Shown: piece after piece, positions 44,643-53,943 of the stretch | Numbering within the stretch: the first letter of the stretch is position 1 | How the letters are laid out: each line of letters starts with the position of its first letter | NCBI GenBank assembly: GCA_900466745.1 | Contig: UBNE01000001.1 | Location: forward strand, 1 to 64,000 | Reading direction: 5' to 3' | DNA: 64,000 nt | Source: Hyphomicrobiales bacterium | GTDB lineage: Bacteria > Pseudomonadota > Alphaproteobacteria > Rhizobiales > Beijerinckiaceae | Translations under genes and position numbers: made by a program | The notes under the pieces: model-generated | The model's database searches: none | What the model was told of the DNA's origin: nothing | The model's input: the letters and a program-made list of their open reading frames with translations, nothing else

Positions 44643-45503
44643 CTAGGCGAAGCGCTTGGCGCCGGCGACGCTGAGCACGACGACGCCCGTCGCGGCGACC
44701 ATGCTCCAGGCGATCGGCTCGTGCAGCAGCAGCCCGGCCAGCAGCAGCCCGAAGAAGGGTTGCAGGAGCTGGAGCTGGCCGACGCCCGCGATGCCGCCGA
44801 GCGCCAGCCCGCGATACCAGAAGACGAAGCCGACCAGCATGCTGAACACCGAGACATAGCCGAGCCCGAGCCAGGCGGCGGCATCGATGCCGTCCCAGGA
44901 TGCCGGGAGCTGGATCAGCGCGAGCAGCGCCATCGCCGGCAGCGACAGGAACAGCGCCCAGGAAATCACCTGCCAGCCGCCGAGGCGGCGCGAGAGGGTG
45001 GCGCCCTCGGCATAGCCGAGCCCGCAGAGCACGACCGCGGCGACCATCAGCCCGTCGCCGGCGAGGGAACCGCCATCGCTGTGGAGCAGCGCGAAGCCCG
45101 CGACCGTCGCGCTGCCGAGGAGCGAGAACAGCCAGAAGGCCGGCCTCGGACGCTCGCCACCGCGCAGAACGCCGAAGATCGCTGTCGCCAGCGGCAGCAG
45201 CCCGATGAAGACGATCGAGCGCGCCGCCGTGATGTGCAGCAGCGCCAGCGCCGTCAGCAGCGGAAACCCCACGACGACGCCGAGCGCGACGATGGCGAGG
45301 GGGAGCAGGTCGCTCCGCGCCGGGGCCTTCTGGCGCAGCAGCGCGAGGAAGACGCCGCCGAGCAGCGCCGCGATGACGGCGCGGGCGCAGGTCAGGAACA
45401 GCGGCGAGAAGCCGGCGACGGCGACGCGCGTCGCCGGCAGCGAGCCGCTGAAGATCACCACGCCGAGGAGCCCGCTGCCCCAGCCCTTGCCTGCAAACGA
45501 CAT
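44643..45503 (-). CDS. EamA family (DMT) transporter
   Basis: A 286-residue inner-membrane protein with about ten helices in two EamA repeats (first ending near residue 130, second starting with LSRRLGGWQVISWALFLSLP). DMT proteins commonly export amino acids or metabolites. It is divergent from a MocR-type regulator with a CCATAC/GTATGG palindrome between, an arrangement in which the regulator usually controls the transporter. The ATG at 45503 follows GAGGCAGG; the upstream extension is basic and not membrane-like. Confidence 0.87.
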   Translation of the reverse strand: MSFAGKGWGSGLLGVVIFSGSLPATRVAVAGFSPLFLTCARAVIAALLGGVFLALLRQKAPARSDLLPLAIVALGVVVGFPLLTALALLHITAARSIVFIGLLPLATAIFGVLRGGERPRPAFWLFSLLGSATVAGFALLHSDGGSLAGDGLMVAAVVLCGLGYAEGATLSRRLGGWQVISWALFLSLPAMALLALIQLPASWDGIDAAAWLGLGYVSVFSMLVGFVFWYRGLALGGIAGVGQLQLLQPFFGLLLAGLLLHEPIAWSMVAATGVVVLSVAGAKRFA

Positions 45504-45611
45504 CCTGCCTCGCTTCCCGCCCCGGCGGCGCCGCGACCGCCGGCGCGGCCCGAAATCCCCCGAAGCCGGCCATGGTCTAGGCGGCCGGGGCCGTGCGCGA
45601 CAGAAACAATT

Positions 45612-45637
45612 CCATACGATCGGCCGAAACTGTATGG
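45612..45637. promoter_or_regulatory. Palindrome between EamA and MocR genes
   Basis: CCATAC at 45612-45617 and GTATGG at 45632-45637, with a 14 bp spacer. It is in the divergent promoter region 28 bases before the MocR-type start. MocR regulators of the GabR group recognise ATACCA-like half-sites, so this is a credible operator. Confidence 0.5.
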
Positions 45638-45664
45638 GTATCATGGGCAATACGGTGACGCAGG

Positions 45665-47065
45665 ATGAGCGACAGGCGCAGGCAGACCCGGACCGAGGAC
45701 GTCATGGCCGCCATCCGGGCGCAGGCGGCGGCGCGCCAGCTCGCGCCGGGCGAGCGTTTGCCTTCGATCCGCCGCTGCGCCGCGGCGATGCGGGTCTCGC
45801 CGTCGACGGTGGTCGAGGCCTATGACCGGCTCGCGGCGGAAGGGCTGATCCGCGCGCGTCCCGGCTCGGGCTTCTACCTGACCGGGCACGGTTTGCCGCC
45901 GCTGAGCCTGGCGCGCCCGGCGGTGCCGCGGGCGGTCGATCCCTTCTGGGTCTCGCGGCAGTCGCTCGATGCCGAGGCGGACATGCTCAAGCCCGGCTGC
46001 GGCTGGCTGCCGGCCGGCTGGATGCCGGAGGCGGCGCTGCGCCGCGGATTGCGGGCCCTCGCGCGCGGCAGCGACGCGGTCCTCGCCGATTACGGCAGCA
46101 CGCGCGGCTCGCTGCCGCTGCGCCGGCTCCTGCTCGGGCGTTTCGGCGAGGAGGGGCTGCACCTGTCGCCGGAACAGCTCCTGCTGACGAATTCGGGGAC
46201 GCAGGCTGTCGACCTCATCTGCCGCTTCCTGCTCCAGCCCGGCGACACCGTGCTGGTGGACGATCCCTGCTACTTCAATTTCCGGGCCTTGCTGCGGGTG
46301 CATCGTCTGCGCCTGCTGAGCGTGCCCCGCACGGCTTCGGGCCCGGACCTCGCCGCCTTCGAGGCCGTCGTGGCGGCGGAGCGGCCGCGCCTCTACATCA
46401 CCAATTCGGCGCTGCACAACCCGACGGGCGCGAGCCTCTCGCCGCAGGCGGCCTATCGGGTGCTCGGCATCGCCGCCGCGCACGACATGACGATCGTCGA
46501 GGACGACATCTTCGCCGATTTCGAGCCCGAGCCGTCGCCGCGTCTCGCCGTGCTCGACGGGCTCGAGCGGGTGATCCGCGTCGGCAGCTTCTCCAAGACG
46601 CTCTCGGCCTCGGTCCGCTGCGGCTATGTCGCGGCCCGGCCGGACTGGATCGAGGGGCTCGTCGACCTGCAGATCGCGACCAGTTTCGGCGGGCCCAGCC
46701 CGCTGGCCGCCGGGCTGGTCGCCGACATCCTGGCGAGCGGCGGCTATCGCAAGCATATGGAGGAGATCCGCCGCCGGCTCGCCCAGGCCCGGCGCGCCGT
46801 GGCGCCCAGGCTGGAGGGGCTGGGCATCACGCCCTGGCTGATGCCGCGCGGCGGCTTCTATCTCTGGTGCCGCCTGCCGGAGGGCGCCGATCCGGTGCGG
46901 CTCTCGCATCTGGCGCTGGCCGAGGGCGTCGTCCTGGCGCCGGGGAACGTCTTCAGCGTGGCGCAGACGGCGGGCGACTTCATGCGCTTCAACGTGGCGC
47001 AGATGGGGGAGCCCCGGGTCTATGCGGTGCTGGAGCGGGCGCTGCGGGCCTTGCGGCAGGGCTGA
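45665..47065 (+). CDS. MocR-type regulator: GntR HTH fused to PLP aminotransferase domain
   Basis: A 466-residue transcription factor. The N-terminal GntR winged helix (residues 12-75, with GERLPSIRRCAAAMRVSPST) is joined to a class I aminotransferase-like domain that binds PLP through the lysine in GSFSKTLSASVRCGYVAA near residue 310. It senses an amino compound or PLP rather than acting in metabolism. The divergent EamA transporter is the obvious target, implying export of an amino acid or amine. Substrate identity is unknown. Confidence 0.9.
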   Translation: MSDRRRQTRTEDVMAAIRAQAAARQLAPGERLPSIRRCAAAMRVSPSTVVEAYDRLAAEGLIRARPGSGFYLTGHGLPPLSLARPAVPRAVDPFWVSRQSLDAEADMLKPGCGWLPAGWMPEAALRRGLRALARGSDAVLADYGSTRGSLPLRRLLLGRFGEEGLHLSPEQLLLTNSGTQAVDLICRFLLQPGDTVLVDDPCYFNFRALLRVHRLRLLSVPRTASGPDLAAFEAVVAAERPRLYITNSALHNPTGASLSPQAAYRVLGIAAAHDMTIVEDDIFADFEPEPSPRLAVLDGLERVIRVGSFSKTLSASVRCGYVAARPDWIEGLVDLQIATSFGGPSPLAAGLVADILASGGYRKHMEEIRRRLAQARRAVAPRLEGLGITPWLMPRGGFYLWCRLPEGADPVRLSHLALAEGVVLAPGNVFSVAQTAGDFMRFNVAQMGEPRVYAVLERALRALRQG

Positions 47066-47206
47066 GACGGGCGCCGGCGGCGCAGGTCCCGGCCGAGACG
47101 GGCGCACTCGTCAGCGCGGCGGGCGGCTGGTATAGCGGCGCGACGGAATTGCGGGCCGCCGCGCATCGGCGCGGCCGCGGCCCAGAGAAGGACGGAAGTT
47201 CAGCCC

Positions 47207-48145
47207 ATGCATCTGAGGATCGGCACGCGCCGCAGCCCGCTGGCGATGGCCCAGACCCATCATGTCATGGGCTTGATCAAGGCGAAGGTTCCGCAGGCCG
47301 AATTCACCCTCTGCCAGATCGCGACGATCGCCGACCGGGACCGGAAGTCGGAGTTCCATCAGTTCGGCATGGTCGGGGTCTTCGCCGTCGAGCACGAGCA
47401 GCAGCTCGTCAAGGGCGAGGTCGACTTCGTCGTGCATTCGCTCAAGGACCTGCCGACGACGCTGCATGAAGGGCTGACCCTCGCCTCGGTGCCGGAGCGC
47501 GAGGACCCGCGCGACGGTCTCTGCGGCGCCACCATGCTGAGCCTGCGTCAGGGCGCCCATGTCGGCACCGGCTCCCTGCGCCGCCGCGCCCAGATCCTCA
47601 GCCTCAGGCCCGACGTGACCGTGGTGCCGATCCGCGGCAATGTCGGCCCGCGCCTCGCCAAGATCGACGGCGAGGACGCGCTCGACGCCGTCATCCTGGC
47701 CTGCGCCGGGTTGAAGCGGCTGGGGCTCGACGAGGCTTCTTCGGAGGTGCTCGACGCGATGCGCTTCCCCTATGCCGTCGGGCAGGGCGCGCTGGGGCTC
47801 GAGGCGCGGGCCGGCGACGAGGCCGTCATCGCGGTGCTGAAGGCGATCGAATGCCCGAAGGCGCGGGCCGAGGTGGAGGCCGAGCGGGCGATGATGCACG
47901 CTCTCGGCGCCGGCTGCAGCCTGCCGGTCGGGGCCTGCGCGGAATGGAAGGACGGTGCGCTGACGCTGCACGCCCAGGTCACTTCGATCGACGGTTCCGA
48001 GCATGTCGTCGCTGCCGAGTCCGGTCCGCCGGAGCAGGCGGAGCGGATCGGGGTCGCCGCGGCCGAGGTGCTGAAGCAGCGCGGCGGGGCCAGGATCCTC
48101 GAGACCAGCTTCCGCGGCTATTATCCGAGCTTCAAGAGCCTCTGA
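47207..48145 (+). CDS. hemC: Hydroxymethylbilane synthase, divergent form
   Basis: Condenses four porphobilinogen units into hydroxymethylbilane in heme synthesis. The 312-residue protein keeps the essential features: substrate aspartate D81 in VVHSLKDLPTT, the arginine-rich TGSLRRRAQ near residue 121, and cofactor cysteine C237 in ALGAGCSLPVGA. It departs from typical proteobacterial HemC in the segment SEFHQFGMVGVFAVEHEQQ (near 48-66), where others have a GKGLFTKELE-type sequence. It stands alone, away from hemD. It could be the sole HemC or a second paralogue. Confidence 0.85.
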   Translation: MHLRIGTRRSPLAMAQTHHVMGLIKAKVPQAEFTLCQIATIADRDRKSEFHQFGMVGVFAVEHEQQLVKGEVDFVVHSLKDLPTTLHEGLTLASVPEREDPRDGLCGATMLSLRQGAHVGTGSLRRRAQILSLRPDVTVVPIRGNVGPRLAKIDGEDALDAVILACAGLKRLGLDEASSEVLDAMRFPYAVGQGALGLEARAGDEAVIAVLKAIECPKARAEVEAERAMMHALGAGCSLPVGACAEWKDGALTLHAQVTSIDGSEHVVAAESGPPEQAERIGVAAAEVLKQRGGARILETSFRGYYPSFKSL

Positions 48146-48279
48146 CGCCGTGCGGGCGGCTGCCGGCGCCTGATTGTCGGGAAAGCGGGAGCCCCGGCCA
48201 CCGCCAGGAGGTCCGGGGCTTGTGAAGGCGTCGCCGCCTATTCGGGGCGGCTGTGGCCTTGCGGCTTGGCGCCTTGGGC

Positions 48280-48486
48280 TCAGAGCGTCTGCGCGATGTC
48301 GCGGTGACGCGCGGCGAAATGCGCCGCCTCCTGCCGGAACAGCATCCAGGCCGGCTGCGGGCTCTCATGCCCGGGCGCCTGCATCGACATGGTGAACGGG
48401 CCCTTGTTGCCGGCCGGCTTGTCGGGGTCGATCCGGGCTGCACGGCACATCGCGCGGGCGATCCGCTTGATTCTCTCTTCGTCCAT
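48280..48486 (-). CDS. Small hypothetical protein, 68 residues
   Basis: Short cytosolic protein. The helical start MDEERIKRIARAMCRAARID is followed by a Pro/Gly-rich middle and the aromatic stretch QPAWMLFRQEAAHFAARH. No family recognised. A GGAGAGGGAG ribosome site directly precedes the ATG at 48486, and composition is like that of real genes, which supports expression. It lies alone between hemC and the M81 peptidase. Confidence 0.55.
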   Translation of the reverse strand: MDEERIKRIARAMCRAARIDPDKPAGNKGPFTMSMQAPGHESPQPAWMLFRQEAAHFAARHRDIAQTL

Positions 48487-48872
48487 CTCCCTCTCCGCCG
48501 TGAAGGTTCAGCAGCGGGGGAACGCCGAATCGGCGCTGCGGGTTCCTCCCTGGAGAGAATTAGTTTATCCAGCGATTCCAGATGATTATGCGGATTTGCT
48601 GATTTTTTCGGCACCGCTGCGGCCAGGCTCGCCTTTGCCGGCGCCTCGGGCGTGGCGGCTGCCGGAGATAGGCAGGAACGCCAGGGCGGCGCCTCTCGCC
48701 GGGGGAGCCCGGCCAGCTCAAGATGCTCCCCTTAAGTTCAGCATATTCACCGCTGGCGGACAAGCGGTTGCAGCCAGGGGCATGTATGCGCTGAAATCAG
48801 TGGTGGCGGTGCCGGTGAACCGCCAAGACTGTCAAAAAAATTGAGCGGGACAAAAAATTGAGCGGGGGATGA
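48487..48872. other. 386 bp gap upstream of the M81 peptidase gene
   Basis: I see no convincing gene. The region includes a small hairpin (GGCGGT at 48805-48810 with ACCGCC at 48819-48824) and a tandem repeat of CAAAAAATTGAGCGGG just before the start of the M81 gene. An AT-rich patch at about 48.56-48.61 kb may hold the promoter of the small minus-strand gene. The second repeat copy contributes the ribosome site of the M81 gene. Confidence 0.5.
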
Positions 48873-50357
48873 ATGACGCGGCGCGTGCTGATTGCCGAAT
48901 TCATGCATGAGACGAATACGTTCAGTGTTCAGCTCACGGACGAGGCCGCCTTCCGGGCGCATGGCGCCTATCGCGACAACGAAATCCCCGAGGCCTTCCG
49001 GGGCACCCGCAGCGCGATGGGCGCCGCCTTCGAGGCGGCTGGGAAATTCGGCTGGAGCCTGGTCCATCCGCTGGTGACCGGCGCCAATCCGTCGGGGCGC
49101 GTCACCGATGCCGCCTTCGACCTCTTTGCCGGATGGATCGTCGGAGCGGCCGACGGGGTCGACGGCGTGCTGCTGCATCTGCACGGCGCGATGGCGACCG
49201 AAAGCTCCGACGACGGCGAGGGCGAATTGCTGGCGCGGCTGCGCAGGCGCATCGGCCCGGACGTGCCCGTGGTCGTGGTGCTCGACCTGCATGCGACCGT
49301 CACGCAGCTTATGGCCGACAACGCCAATGCCCTGATCTCCTACCGGACCTATCCGCATATCGACCAGTACGAACGCACCTGGCAGGCGGCCGAATTGCTG
49401 GAACGCGCCATGAAGGGCGAGATCCGGCCCAAGGTCGCGCTCGCCCGCCGGCCGATCCTCTATGCGCTCGACGGCGGGCGCACGACCTCGCCGCCCTTCC
49501 TGGAGCTGCTGCGCCGCGGCGATACGCTGGAGGCTTCCGGCGAGGCGCTGGTCGTCAGCGTCCAGGCCGGCTTCTCCTCGGCCGACGTTCACGATATCGG
49601 CCCTTCGGTCGCGGTCACGGCCGATGATCGCGGCAAGGCTCAAGGCATCGCCGAGGAGCTGATGGACTATGCCTGGGAGCAGCGCCATTTCTCCTCGATC
49701 CATTTCACGCCGCTGGCGGAAGCCATCATGCGCGCCAAGGCCGGCGAGGCCGATGCCGGCAAGCCCGGCGCCAAGCCGCTGGTGATCTCCGATTATTCCG
49801 ACAATCCCGGCTCCGGCGCCTATGGCGACGCCACCCATCTGCTGCGCGCCGTGCTGGCGGCGAAGCTGAAGAATGTCGGCTTCCATGCGATCTGCGACCC
49901 GCAAGCCGTGCTTGCGGCGCAGGCTGCCGGCGTCGGCAACCGCGTCCGGCTGAAGCTCGGCGGCAAGGTCGATCCGACGATGGGCGGCGGGCCGCTCGAT
50001 CTCGACGCCCATGTCGTGGCGCTGACCGACGGCCATTTCATCTGCTACGGCCCGATGGGCGGCGGCACCTGGCGCCATTACGGGCTCTCGGCGCTGCTCA
50101 GGGTCGACGATGTCGAGATCGTCGTCATCACCCATAACGGCCAGGCGACGGACCTCGCCCAGTTCACCTCGCTCGGCGTCGATCCGACGCGGAAATCGAC
50201 GGTGATCGTCAAGTCGATGCAGCATTTCCGCGCCGCCTTCGAGCCGATCGCCCGCGAGGTGCTGGAGGTCGATACCGGCGCGCTCTCGACCCGCAATTTC
50301 AAGGAGCGGCCCTACCGGAAGGTGCGCCGGCCGATCTTCCCGCTCGACGACATCTGA
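48873..50357 (+). CDS. M81 family metallopeptidase (MlrC-like)
   Basis: A 494-residue hydrolase of the M81 family, whose founder MlrC degrades linear microcystin peptides. Visible motifs are the N-terminal metal-site region LIAEFMHETNTFS, the VLDLHATVT segment near residue 132 and SDYSDNPGSGAYGDATH near 307. No signal peptide, so it is cytosolic. It heads a run of genes (amidohydrolase, dipeptide-type ABC importer, AspA-like hydrolase), which points to uptake and breakdown of a peptide-like compound. Confidence 0.88.
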   Translation: MTRRVLIAEFMHETNTFSVQLTDEAAFRAHGAYRDNEIPEAFRGTRSAMGAAFEAAGKFGWSLVHPLVTGANPSGRVTDAAFDLFAGWIVGAADGVDGVLLHLHGAMATESSDDGEGELLARLRRRIGPDVPVVVVLDLHATVTQLMADNANALISYRTYPHIDQYERTWQAAELLERAMKGEIRPKVALARRPILYALDGGRTTSPPFLELLRRGDTLEASGEALVVSVQAGFSSADVHDIGPSVAVTADDRGKAQGIAEELMDYAWEQRHFSSIHFTPLAEAIMRAKAGEADAGKPGAKPLVISDYSDNPGSGAYGDATHLLRAVLAAKLKNVGFHAICDPQAVLAAQAAGVGNRVRLKLGGKVDPTMGGGPLDLDAHVVALTDGHFICYGPMGGGTWRHYGLSALLRVDDVEIVVITHNGQATDLAQFTSLGVDPTRKSTVIVKSMQHFRAAFEPIAREVLEVDTGALSTRNFKERPYRKVRRPIFPLDDI

Positions 50358-50406
50358 CCGCGGGCCGGACAGGGCCGGCGCCGCGACAGGCATTCAGGAG
50401 GAAACC

Positions 50407-52029
50407 ATGGCAGTGCAGGCCGATATCGTGTTGCGCAACGGCCCGATCTGGTGCGGGCGCGAGGAGGGCGTGGTCGCGGCGCTGGCGATCTTCCGCGACA
50501 AGGTTCTGGCCGCCGGAAGCGAGGCCGAGATCGCGCCGCTGATCGGGCCCAGGACCCGCGTGATCGACCTGAAGGGGCGGCTGGCGACGCCGGGCCTCAA
50601 CGATTCGCACCTGCATCTCGTCTCGCTCGGCATGACCATGGGCTGGGTCGATTCCAAGCCGGAGGCCGCGCCGACGCTGGAGGCGCTGCTCGACGCCATC
50701 GCGGCCCGCGCCGCGCAGTCGAAGCCGGGCGAGTGGATCCTCTCGCGCGGCTACGACCAGACCAAGCTCGATGTCGGCCGCCACCCCCGGCGCGAGGAAC
50801 TCGACCGCGCCGCGCCGGACAATCCCGTCATGCTGGTGCGGACCTGCGGCCATATCGCCATCTGCAACTCGCAGGCGCTGCGCCTCGGCGGCATCGACGA
50901 AAGCTCCCCGACGCCGCAGGGCGGGCTGATCGAGCAGGAGAACGGCCGCCTCACCGGCCTGCTCGCCGAGAATGCCCGCGCCCCGGTGCAGGCCGCGATC
51001 CCGCCCGCGACCGAGGAGGACATCATCGCCGGCATCGAGCGCGGCGGCCGCTACCTGCTCTCGCTCGGCATCACGAGCTGCATGGACGCCGCCGTCGGCC
51101 AGAAGGGCGGCTTCGGCGAGATCGCGGCCTACGCCAGAGCCAAGCGCGACGGGCGCCTGCCAGTGCGCACCTGGCTGACGCTGCTCGGCGACGACGGCCG
51201 CTCGATCGTGCCGCAATGCCATGAGGCCGGGCTGATTTCCGGCACCGGCGACGACATGCTGATGATCGGCGCGGTCAAGCTCTTCCTCGACGGCTCGGCC
51301 GGCGGCCGCACCGCCTGGATGAGCGAGCCCTATCTCGGCGAGGACAAGACCAAAGGCGTCTGGATGTGGGAGGATGCCGAGCTCGAGCGCATGGTGATGG
51401 ACGCCCATGTGAAGGGCTACCAGCTCGCCTGCCACGCCATCGGCGACGCCGCGATCGAGCAGCTCATCACCGCATACGAGAAGGCGCTCGCCGCCCATCC
51501 CGATCCCGACCGCCGCCATCGCATCGAGCATTGCGGCTTCTCGACGCCGGCCCAGCACGCGCGCATGGTCAAGGCCGGCATCTATCCCTGCCCGCAGCAG
51601 GTCTTCATCCATGATTTCGGCGATGCCTATGTGGAGGTGCTCGGGCCGGAGCGGGCGCTGCCGAGCTATCCTTTCCGCACCTGGTTCGATCTCGGCCTGA
51701 AGCCGGCGACGGGCAGCGACGCGCCGGTCTGCGACCCGAACCCCTTCCCGAACTTCCACACCATGCTGACCCGCAAGACCTGGAAGGGCACGGTGATGGA
51801 CGCTGCGCAGCGCGTCTCGATCGAGGAGGCGCTGCAGGCCTATACCGAATACGGCGCCTTCTCGCAGAAGCGGGAGCATGTGAAAGGCCGGCTCGCGCCG
51901 GGCTTCCTCGCCGATGTCGCCGTGTTCTCGCGCGACCTGCTGACCGCCGACCCGGCCGATATCCTGAACGATACGCGCTGCGACCTCACCATCCTCGGCG
52001 GCGAGGTCGTCTACGAGCGGGCGCCCTGA
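50407..52029 (+). CDS. Amidohydrolase family protein (YtcJ-like)
   Basis: A 540-residue metal-dependent hydrolase of the amidohydrolase-3 group. The metal motif TPGLNDSHLHLVSLGM is near residue 60, a further histidine region ACHAIGDAAIEQL near 342 and ATGSDAPVCDPNPF near 437. Substrates in this group are amides, formamides or N-acyl compounds. A strong AGGAGG site precedes the ATG. It lies 49 bp after the M81 gene and 113 bp before the binding-protein gene, consistent with one operon. Confidence 0.88.
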   Translation: MAVQADIVLRNGPIWCGREEGVVAALAIFRDKVLAAGSEAEIAPLIGPRTRVIDLKGRLATPGLNDSHLHLVSLGMTMGWVDSKPEAAPTLEALLDAIAARAAQSKPGEWILSRGYDQTKLDVGRHPRREELDRAAPDNPVMLVRTCGHIAICNSQALRLGGIDESSPTPQGGLIEQENGRLTGLLAENARAPVQAAIPPATEEDIIAGIERGGRYLLSLGITSCMDAAVGQKGGFGEIAAYARAKRDGRLPVRTWLTLLGDDGRSIVPQCHEAGLISGTGDDMLMIGAVKLFLDGSAGGRTAWMSEPYLGEDKTKGVWMWEDAELERMVMDAHVKGYQLACHAIGDAAIEQLITAYEKALAAHPDPDRRHRIEHCGFSTPAQHARMVKAGIYPCPQQVFIHDFGDAYVEVLGPERALPSYPFRTWFDLGLKPATGSDAPVCDPNPFPNFHTMLTRKTWKGTVMDAAQRVSIEEALQAYTEYGAFSQKREHVKGRLAPGFLADVAVFSRDLLTADPADILNDTRCDLTILGGEVVYERAP

Positions 52030-52142
52030 CCGAAGGGCTAAACCGGCAAGGGGCAGACAAGCGCGGCAAAGCCGCTATGGTTCCACTTGGAAGCAAAAAC
52101 TCCGGATCAGCCGGAGCCGATGAAGAAACGGGAGGAGCAATC

Positions 52143-53738
52143 GTGTTGTTGAAGAAACTGGCCTTCGCCACCGCATTGACGCTGGCGGCGTTCACCGTGC
52201 AGGCGCAGGCCCAGGAGCCGCGCCATGGCGGGACGATCCGCTTCACCGCGCCCTATGGCGCGTCCTTCGTCAGCAATGACAGCCATGTCTCGAACCAGAT
52301 CCAGGACGAGATCTACGGCTATGCGCTGCACAGCATGCTCTACAAATGGGATGCCAAGAACGGCAAGCCGGCGCTCGACCTCGCCAAGAGCGTGACGGTC
52401 TCGCCGGACGGCAAGACCTACACCTACAAGCTGCGCGACGACGCGCTCTTCCATAACGGCCGCAAGATGACGGCCGACGACATCATCTGGTCCTATACCC
52501 GCATCATGGACGGGTCGAAGAACTATCCGGGTGCCCGCTACATCGCCCGCATCGTCGGCGCGACCGACGTCCAGAAAGGGACGGCCAAGGAGATCTCCGG
52601 CCTCAAGAAGATCGACGACTTCACCCTGGAGATGACGCTGACGGACAAGGCCGATCCCGGCTACTTCCTGTTCCAGGCGACCACCGCGATCATGCCCGCC
52701 AAGGAGGCGCAGGCGCCGGACTTCTTCAACAAGCCGATCGGGCTGGGTCCCTTCAAGTTCGTCGAGCACGTCCCCGGCTCGCGCATGGTCTTCGAGAAGT
52801 GGGAGAAATACTACCAGCCCGGCAAGCCCTATGCCGACAAGCTGGTGATCTCGCCGATGGGCGAGGCGGCGGCGCGCGACGTCGCCTTCCGCAACAAGGA
52901 GATCGACGTCTCGATCCTGGGCTCGACCCAGTATGTCGCCTACAAGGCCGACCCGAACCTGTCGAAGGGCCTGCTTGAAGTCGCGGAAGTCTTCACCCGC
53001 AACATGGGCATGAACCCCGCGTTCAAGCCCTTCTCCGACAAGCGCGTGCGCCAGGCGATCAACTACGCGATCGACAGCGACCTGATCATCAAGCGCCTGG
53101 TCCGCGACAAGGCCTATCGCGCGGTGAGCTGGCTGCCGCTCTCCTCGCCGGCCTTCGACAAGAACGCCAAGCCCTATGCCTATGATCCGGAGAAGGCCAA
53201 GAAGCTGCTGGCCGAGGCCGGCTATCCCGACGGCTTCGAGTTCGAATGGACCGCGACGCCGAACGAGAGCTGGGGCATCCCGATCGTCGAGGCGACGATC
53301 CCGATGCTCGCCAAGGTCGGCATCAAGGTGAAGGTCAAGCCGGTCGAGACCTCGGCGCTGGGCGGCGTCATCGTGAAGGGCGATTTCCAGGCCTATATCT
53401 GGTCGAACACCTCCGGCCCGGATTCGCTGACGGCGCTGAAATGCTTCCATTCGTCGACGCCGCGCTCCTCCTGCAACTACACCACCTTCAAGAACGCGGC
53501 CTATGACAAGCTGATCGACGACGCTTCGGCCGAGACCGATGCGGCCAAGCAGCTCGAACTCCTGAAGAAGGCCAACGCCCTGCTGCAGGACGAGGCCCCC
53601 GTCTGGTTCTTCAACTACAACAAGGCGGTCATGGCCTATCAGCCCTGGCTGCACGGCCTCCAGCCGAACGCGACGGAGCTCGCGCTCCAGCGCTATGAGG
53701 ACCTCTGGGTCGACGCCACCTCGCCCGCGGCGAAATAG
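52143..53738 (+). CDS. Dipeptide-type ABC transporter substrate-binding protein
   Basis: Periplasmic solute-binding protein family 5 (DppA/OppA-like), 531 residues. It has a signal peptide (LLKKLAFATALTLAAFTVQA, cleavage near AQAQE) and the family motif LAKSVTVSPDGKTYTYKLRD near residue 80. I chose the GTG at 52143, which follows GGAGGAG by five bases. Family 5 ligands include dipeptides, oligopeptides, nickel and glutathione. The hydrolases on both sides suggest a modified peptide or N-acyl amino acid. Confidence 0.9.
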   Translation: MLLKKLAFATALTLAAFTVQAQAQEPRHGGTIRFTAPYGASFVSNDSHVSNQIQDEIYGYALHSMLYKWDAKNGKPALDLAKSVTVSPDGKTYTYKLRDDALFHNGRKMTADDIIWSYTRIMDGSKNYPGARYIARIVGATDVQKGTAKEISGLKKIDDFTLEMTLTDKADPGYFLFQATTAIMPAKEAQAPDFFNKPIGLGPFKFVEHVPGSRMVFEKWEKYYQPGKPYADKLVISPMGEAAARDVAFRNKEIDVSILGSTQYVAYKADPNLSKGLLEVAEVFTRNMGMNPAFKPFSDKRVRQAINYAIDSDLIIKRLVRDKAYRAVSWLPLSSPAFDKNAKPYAYDPEKAKKLLAEAGYPDGFEFEWTATPNESWGIPIVEATIPMLAKVGIKVKVKPVETSALGGVIVKGDFQAYIWSNTSGPDSLTALKCFHSSTPRSSCNYTTFKNAAYDKLIDDASAETDAAKQLELLKKANALLQDEAPVWFFNYNKAVMAYQPWLHGLQPNATELALQRYEDLWVDATSPAAK

Positions 53739-53787
53739 GCCGCGCTACGCCACCCGGCCTAGCCGTCCGGGTGGCGGAACCGCTCCG

Positions 53788-53887
53788 GTCATCCCGGACA
53801 AGCGGCAAAGCCGCGCCGATCCGGGATCCATGCCTGAACCGTTCCGGCATGGATCCCGGGTCTGCGCTTCGCTCCGCCCGGGATGAC
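53788..53887. repeat. Intergenic palindromic element, family A
   Basis: 100 bp dyad between the binding-protein gene and the first permease gene. Ends read GTCATCCCGGACAAGCGG and CGCCCGGGATGAC, with inner arms GGGATCCATGCC and GGCATGGATCCC. It may tune the level of the permeases relative to the binding protein. Confidence 0.9.
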
Positions 53888-53943
53888 GCTGGAACAAGAC
53901 CTTTCCGATAGCGGCATGCCGGCCCGCCGCAATCAAGCTCGCC

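Noticed and set aside
48560..48763. Minus-strand 67-codon frame upstream of the small hypothetical gene
   Set aside because: Arginine/proline-rich with no ribosome site and no domain; it looks like chance open sequence.
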